A stretch of DNA of 9,782 nt from Frankiaceae bacterium (lineage in GTDB: Bacteria; Actinomycetota; Actinomycetes; Mycobacteriales; SCTD01): the NCBI GenBank assembly GCA_947479995.1, contig CANKBT010000101.1, positions 1 to 9,782 on the forward strand. The letters are read 5' to 3'. The position numbers and the translations under genes are program-made. A model generated the notes under the pieces. It was not told the origin of the DNA. It saw nothing but the letters and a program-made list of their open reading frames with translations, and did not search any database. The first letter of the stretch is position 1. Every line of letters starts with the position of its first letter. Below are positions 7,510-9,782 of this stretch, piece after piece.

Positions 7510-7519
7510 AGGCTAGTGT
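7510..7519. promoter_or_regulatory. Overlapping divergent -10 elements of pabC and nur
   Basis: The 24-bp gap between the two start codons contains AGGCTAGTGT. On the plus strand TAGTGT (7514-7519) ends 6 bases before the nur ATG. On the minus strand TAGCCT (7515-7510) ends 8 bases before the pabC GTG. Both fit TAnnnT and share the central TA. The distances put each transcription start at or next to its start codon, and neither gene has a Shine-Dalgarno site, which fits leaderless mRNAs, common in actinobacteria. No good -35 is visible on either side. Confidence 0.5.
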
Positions 7520-7525
7520 TCGGGC

Positions 7526-7969
7526 ATGGGCCGCAGCGCGGAGGTCGGCACCGACTGGCAGGGCCGCCTGCGCAGCCGCGGCTACCGGCTCACCCCGCAG
7601 CGCCAGCTCGTCCTCGAGGCCGTCGGCGCCCTCGGCCACGGCACGCCGGAGGAGATCGCCTCGGCCGTGCAGGAGCGGTCGGCGGCGGTGAGCGTCTCGA
7701 CCGTCTACCGCACGCTCGAGCTGCTCGAGCAGATCGAGCTGGTGCGCCACACCCACCTCGGCCACGGGGCCCCGACGTGGTCGCTGGCCGACGACCACGA
7801 GCACGTGCACCTCAAGTGCCGCGACTGCGGCGGGGTCGAGGAGGTCGACCCGGCGGTGTTCGCGCCGACCGTCCGGGCGCTGCAGGAGGCCCGCGGCTTC
7901 ACCGTCGACGTCGGCCACTTCGCGGTCTTCGGCCGCTGCCGGGAGTGCACGGCCGCCCTCGGCGGTTGA
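7526..7969 (+). CDS. nur: Fur-family metalloregulator, Nur (nickel-responsive) type
   Basis: A 147-residue DNA-binding repressor. The N-terminal winged helix includes RGYRLTPQRQLVLEAV (18-33) and the recognition segment STVYRTLELLE (58-68). The C-terminal dimerisation half carries HEHVHLKCRDC (91-101) and FGRCREC (135-141), giving the four cysteines C98, C101, C138 and C141 of a structural zinc site. Compared with Streptomyces Nur as I recall it, the metal-site histidines H33, H70, H72, H86, H88, H90 and H126 all have counterparts here at +5: H38, H75, H77, H91, H93, H95 and H131. Phrases such as TLELLE, HLGHGAPT and HFA(V)FGRC are also shared. That supports nickel rather than iron or zinc sensing; Nur represses nickel uptake and Fe-superoxide dismutase genes in Streptomyces. 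No nickel genes lie in the window. It is probably leaderless and is followed by ygfZ after one base. Confidence 0.9.
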   Translation: MGRSAEVGTDWQGRLRSRGYRLTPQRQLVLEAVGALGHGTPEEIASAVQERSAAVSVSTVYRTLELLEQIELVRHTHLGHGAPTWSLADDHEHVHLKCRDCGGVEEVDPAVFAPTVRALQEARGFTVDVGHFAVFGRCRECTAALGG

Positions 7970-7970
7970 C

Positions 7971-8897
7971 GTGGGCATGCTGGACCGCCACGGAGCCGTG
8001 CCCGCCCTCGGACGCGACGCCGGCGTCGCCGAGCACTACGGCGACCCGTACGCCGAGCAGCGCGCCCTCGAGGCCGGCCGCGCCGTCGTCGACCTGTCGC
8101 ACCGCCCCGTGCTCGAGGTGCGCGGGCCCGACCGGCTGACCTGGCTGCACGACCTCACGTCGCAGGCGCTGCGCGACCTCGCGCCCGGCGTGCCCGTCGA
8201 GTCGCTCGTGCTCAGCCCGCAGGGCCACGTCGAGCACCACCTGCAGCTCGTCGACGACGGCGAGGCCGTACGGCTGCACGTCGAGCCCGGCACGGCCGAC
8301 GCCCTGCGCACCTGGCTCGACCGCATGCGCTTCATGCTCCGCGTCGAGGTGGCCGACGTCAGCGCCGACTGGGACGTCGTCGGCACGGCGGCGTCGTGGT
8401 CGCTCGTGCCCGCCGGGGCGCTGCAGGCGTCGGACGCCGAGGTCGCGGGCGTGGGGGCCCACGAGGCGCTCCGCGTCGCCGCGCAGCGACCCCGCCTCGG
8501 CGTCGACACCGACCACCGCACCATCCCGAACGAGACGTCGTGGCTCACCACCGCCGTGCACCTCGACAAGGGCTGCTACCGCGGGCAGGAGACGGTCGCG
8601 CGGGTCGCCAACCTCGGTCGCCCGCCCCGCCGCCTCGCCCTGCTGCACCTCGACGGGTCGGACTCCGAGCTGCCGGCCCAGGGCGCCGACGTGCTGCTCG
8701 ACGGGCGGGCCGTCGGCGCCGTGGGCACGTCGGTGCGTCACCACGAGCTCGGCCCGATCGCTCTGGCGATGGTCAAGCGGCAGGTCCCGCTCGACGCAGC
8801 GCTGTCGGTCGACGGCATCGCGGCGCAGCTGGACGACTCCGCGGTCGAGCAGGAGCGCGCCCGGGCGGCGCGGCCGGAGCTCATGCGCTTCCGCTAG
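7971..8897 (+). CDS. ygfZ: YgfZ/GcvT-like folate-binding protein (Fe-S cluster maintenance factor)
   Basis: A 308-residue cytoplasmic protein related to the glycine-cleavage T protein. The YgfZ signature K-G-C-Y-R-G-Q-E is at 200-207 with the characteristic cysteine C202, followed by RVANLGRPPRRL (211-222) and the C-terminal barrel segment GPIALAMVKR (261-270). The N-terminal half holds the tetrahydrofolate-binding fold, with DLSHRPVLEVRGPDRLTWLHDLTSQ (41-65) typical of GcvT relatives. The bacterial protein and its mitochondrial relative IBA57 assist assembly or repair of certain Fe-S enzymes, such as MiaB, using tetrahydrofolate. GTG at 7971 lies one base after the nur stop, implying co-transcription and coupled translation; an ATG two codons later (7977) is an equally possible start. 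The neighbouring pabC supplies a folate precursor. Confidence 0.93.
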   Translation: MGMLDRHGAVPALGRDAGVAEHYGDPYAEQRALEAGRAVVDLSHRPVLEVRGPDRLTWLHDLTSQALRDLAPGVPVESLVLSPQGHVEHHLQLVDDGEAVRLHVEPGTADALRTWLDRMRFMLRVEVADVSADWDVVGTAASWSLVPAGALQASDAEVAGVGAHEALRVAAQRPRLGVDTDHRTIPNETSWLTTAVHLDKGCYRGQETVARVANLGRPPRRLALLHLDGSDSELPAQGADVLLDGRAVGAVGTSVRHHELGPIALAMVKRQVPLDAALSVDGIAAQLDDSAVEQERARAARPELMRFR

Positions 8898-8910
8898 AGC
8901 GGGTCGCGGG

Positions 8911-8938
8911 CGGTCCACAGGCCGCTGCTCGTCCACAG
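8911..8938. promoter_or_regulatory. Pair of DnaA-box-like sites after ygfZ
   Basis: Two direct copies of GTCCACAG (8913-8920 and 8931-8938) start 18 bp apart. Against the actinobacterial DnaA box TTGTCCACA, positions 8929-8937 match 8 of 9 and 8911-8919 match 7 of 9. They lie just past the ygfZ stop and upstream of the DUF222 gene. No AT-rich unwinding region or further boxes are seen, so this is not a replication origin. DnaA binding is only a motif-based guess. Confidence 0.3.
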
Positions 8939-8992
8939 ATCCGCCCTCGATTGTTGAAGTCAAATAGTCGCTGTGCAGTGGCCTTTCACGGC

Positions 8993-9020
8993 TTGACGCT
9001 GGCCCCTCGCGTGGCAGAGT
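8993..9020 (+). promoter_or_regulatory. Promoter of the DUF222 gene
   Basis: The -35 TTGACG (8993-8998) is followed after 16 bases by CAGAGT (9015-9020), close to the TAgagT-type -10 of the housekeeping actinobacterial sigma factor. The predicted start near 9027 falls inside the LexA box, so a bound repressor would block initiation. A relatively AT-rich patch (8951-8968) lies further upstream and might assist, but has no recognised motif. Confidence 0.6.
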
Positions 9021-9046
9021 GGTCGTCGAACGCACGTTCGACGACC
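9021..9046. promoter_or_regulatory. LexA operator (SOS box) upstream of the DUF222 gene
   Basis: TCGAAC-GCAC-GTTCGA at 9026-9041 is an exact match to the mycobacterial/actinobacterial SOS consensus TCGAAC(N4)GTTCGA. The symmetry extends beyond the consensus: arms 9021-9031 and 9036-9046 are perfectly complementary over 11 bp. It overlaps the expected transcription start and lies 19 bp before the ATG at 9061, the standard position for LexA repression. DNA damage should therefore derepress the downstream gene. Confidence 0.85.
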
Positions 9047-9047
9047 C

Positions 9048-9053
9048 GGAGGG
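9048..9053 (+). promoter_or_regulatory. Ribosome-binding site of the DUF222 gene
   Basis: GGAGGG sits 7 bases before the ATG at 9061, giving a strong, well-spaced site that fixes the start of the downstream gene. Confidence 0.75.
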
Positions 9054-9060
9054 CAGCGGC

Positions 9061-9782
9061 ATGACGACGAGCGCCGCTCCGGCCGCAGCCTCGCCGTCCG
9101 GCGACGCCACCGTCACGGCCACCCGGCTGCGCGCGGCTGTCGACGCCCTGGCCCGCACCCGCCCGGCGGACCTCCCCGGGCCGGTGGCCCTCGCCGACGC
9201 CGCGCTGCTGCTCGCGGAGCTCGACCGCCTGAGGGCGGTGGTCGCCGCCCGGCTCGCGGACGTCGACCGCCGGCAGCTCCACGTCCTCGACGGCGCCGGC
9301 AGCGTCGGCAGGTGGGTCGACGCCCGCGGCAGCGGCGTCGACCGCGCGGAGGTCGCCCTGGCCCGCAAGCTCGACCGCCTGCCCGCCGTCGCGGCGCGGC
9401 TCGCGGACGGCGGGCTCGGCCTGCCGGCGGCGGTCGCCGTGGGGCAGGCGCTCGACCGCGTGCGCCGGCACCTCGACCGCCCCGACGGGCTGGTCGACGG
9501 GCTGCCCGGCGAGGAGGTCCTGCGGGCGGTCGTCGTCGATGGCGTGAGCCAGGTGCTGGCCGAGGCGCGCGGCGGCTACCGGACGGCCGACGAGGGCCTG
9601 TCCCGTGAGGGCGTGGACGAGGGCGAGGACGACCCTCGCTGGACGGCGGTGCGCGACGAGCTGGAGGCGGTCGCCGCGCTGCCGTGCTCGCAGGCCGCCC
9701 GCCTCGAGCGGGCGCTGTGCCTGCTCGCCGCCCGCATCGACCCGGTGCTGCTCGCCGGCGCGCTGCACCGGCTCGTCGACGC
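9061..9782 (+). CDS. DUF222 / 13E12-repeat family protein, N-terminal part (probable HNH endonuclease), cut by the window end
   Basis: The frame is open from ATG 9061 to the window edge (240 residues). It has the DUF222 architecture: an Ala/Thr-rich start (1-20), a helical segment LLLAELDRLRAVVAARLADVDRR (49-71), a conserved Trp in GSVGRWVDARGSGVDRAEVALARKLDRLPAVAARLADGG (80-118), then LPAAVAVGQALDRV. These are the marks of the actinobacterial 13E12 family, whose members usually end in an HNH nuclease domain about 200 residues further on, outside this window. Exact biochemical role is not established for most members. The ATG has a GGAGGG site, and a perfect LexA box overlaps its promoter, so DNA-damage induction is expected, as I recall for 13E12 relatives in Mycobacterium tuberculosis. 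An acidic, probably disordered stretch at 184-192 separates helical parts. Confidence 0.85.
   Translation, partial: MTTSAAPAAASPSGDATVTATRLRAAVDALARTRPADLPGPVALADAALLLAELDRLRAVVAARLADVDRRQLHVLDGAGSVGRWVDARGSGVDRAEVALARKLDRLPAVAARLADGGLGLPAAVAVGQALDRVRRHLDRPDGLVDGLPGEEVLRAVVVDGVSQVLAEARGGYRTADEGLSREGVDEGEDDPRWTAVRDELEAVAALPCSQAARLERALCLLAARIDPVLLAGALHRLVD

Noticed and set aside
6513..7691. A 392-codon plus-strand frame across pabC and into nur
   Set aside because: Ser/Arg/Ala/Thr-rich shadow. It overlaps two genes with clear family motifs.
7502..7978. N-terminal extension of pabC back to 7978
   Set aside because: The added residues run antisense through all of nur, resemble no class-IV enzyme N-terminus, and would place the family-typical start far inside. 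GTG 7501 gives a normal length.
8898..8950. Intrinsic terminator after ygfZ
   Set aside because: I could build only weak 4-bp stems here and there is no T-tract, so I do not annotate one.
7899..9368. A 489-codon minus-strand frame opposite ygfZ and the DUF222 gene
   Set aside because: Antisense to two genes with recognisable motifs and crossing the SOS-box promoter; composition is that of a shadow frame.
1..9782. CRISPR array, insertion sequence, tRNA/rRNA, riboswitch or attachment site
   Set aside because: I found no spaced identical repeats, terminal inverted repeats with a transposase, cloverleaf, or recognisable aptamer anywhere in the window.

Overview
The window is very GC-rich, with strong G/C bias at third codon positions, GTG and ATG starts, and little AT-rich sequence outside promoters. 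It looks like a chromosomal segment of a high-GC actinobacterium. The gene families agree: a Nur-type Fur regulator, the DUF222/13E12 family and an actinobacterial-type SOS box. I cannot name a genus.

Layout. Positions 1-203 are apparently non-coding. Positions 204-6359 (minus strand) hold one giant gene for a 2051-residue secreted protein: a signal peptide, 13 degenerate tandem modules of about 120 residues that each carry an invariant W-x-C...C motif, an Ig-like spacer domain, and three C-terminal CWB2 cell-wall-binding modules. A 194-bp divergent intergenic region with a perfect 11-bp GC-rich inverted repeat follows. Next comes a small plus-strand ORF (6554-6727, 57 aa) whose 3' end overlaps the convergent gene pabC (6680-7501, minus strand; class-IV PLP enzyme, probable aminodeoxychorismate lyase). 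pabC is divergent from nur (7526-7969), and the two candidate -10 elements overlap. nur is followed after one base by ygfZ (7971-8897; folate-binding, GcvT-like). The last gene (9061 to the window edge) is the N-terminal part of a DUF222/13E12-type protein, preceded by a candidate promoter and a perfect LexA (SOS) box.

How the genes fit together. pabC, nur and ygfZ look like a compact housekeeping block: p-aminobenzoate supply for folate, a nickel-responsive regulator retaining all metal-binding residues I could check, and a folate-dependent factor for Fe-S enzyme maintenance. nur and ygfZ are probably co-transcribed. The giant surface protein is separate, with its own divergent control region. 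The DUF222 gene is probably a DNA-damage-inducible unit under LexA. The less-described parts are the giant protein, whose 30 cysteines fall into local pairs, and the small ORF that overlaps pabC.
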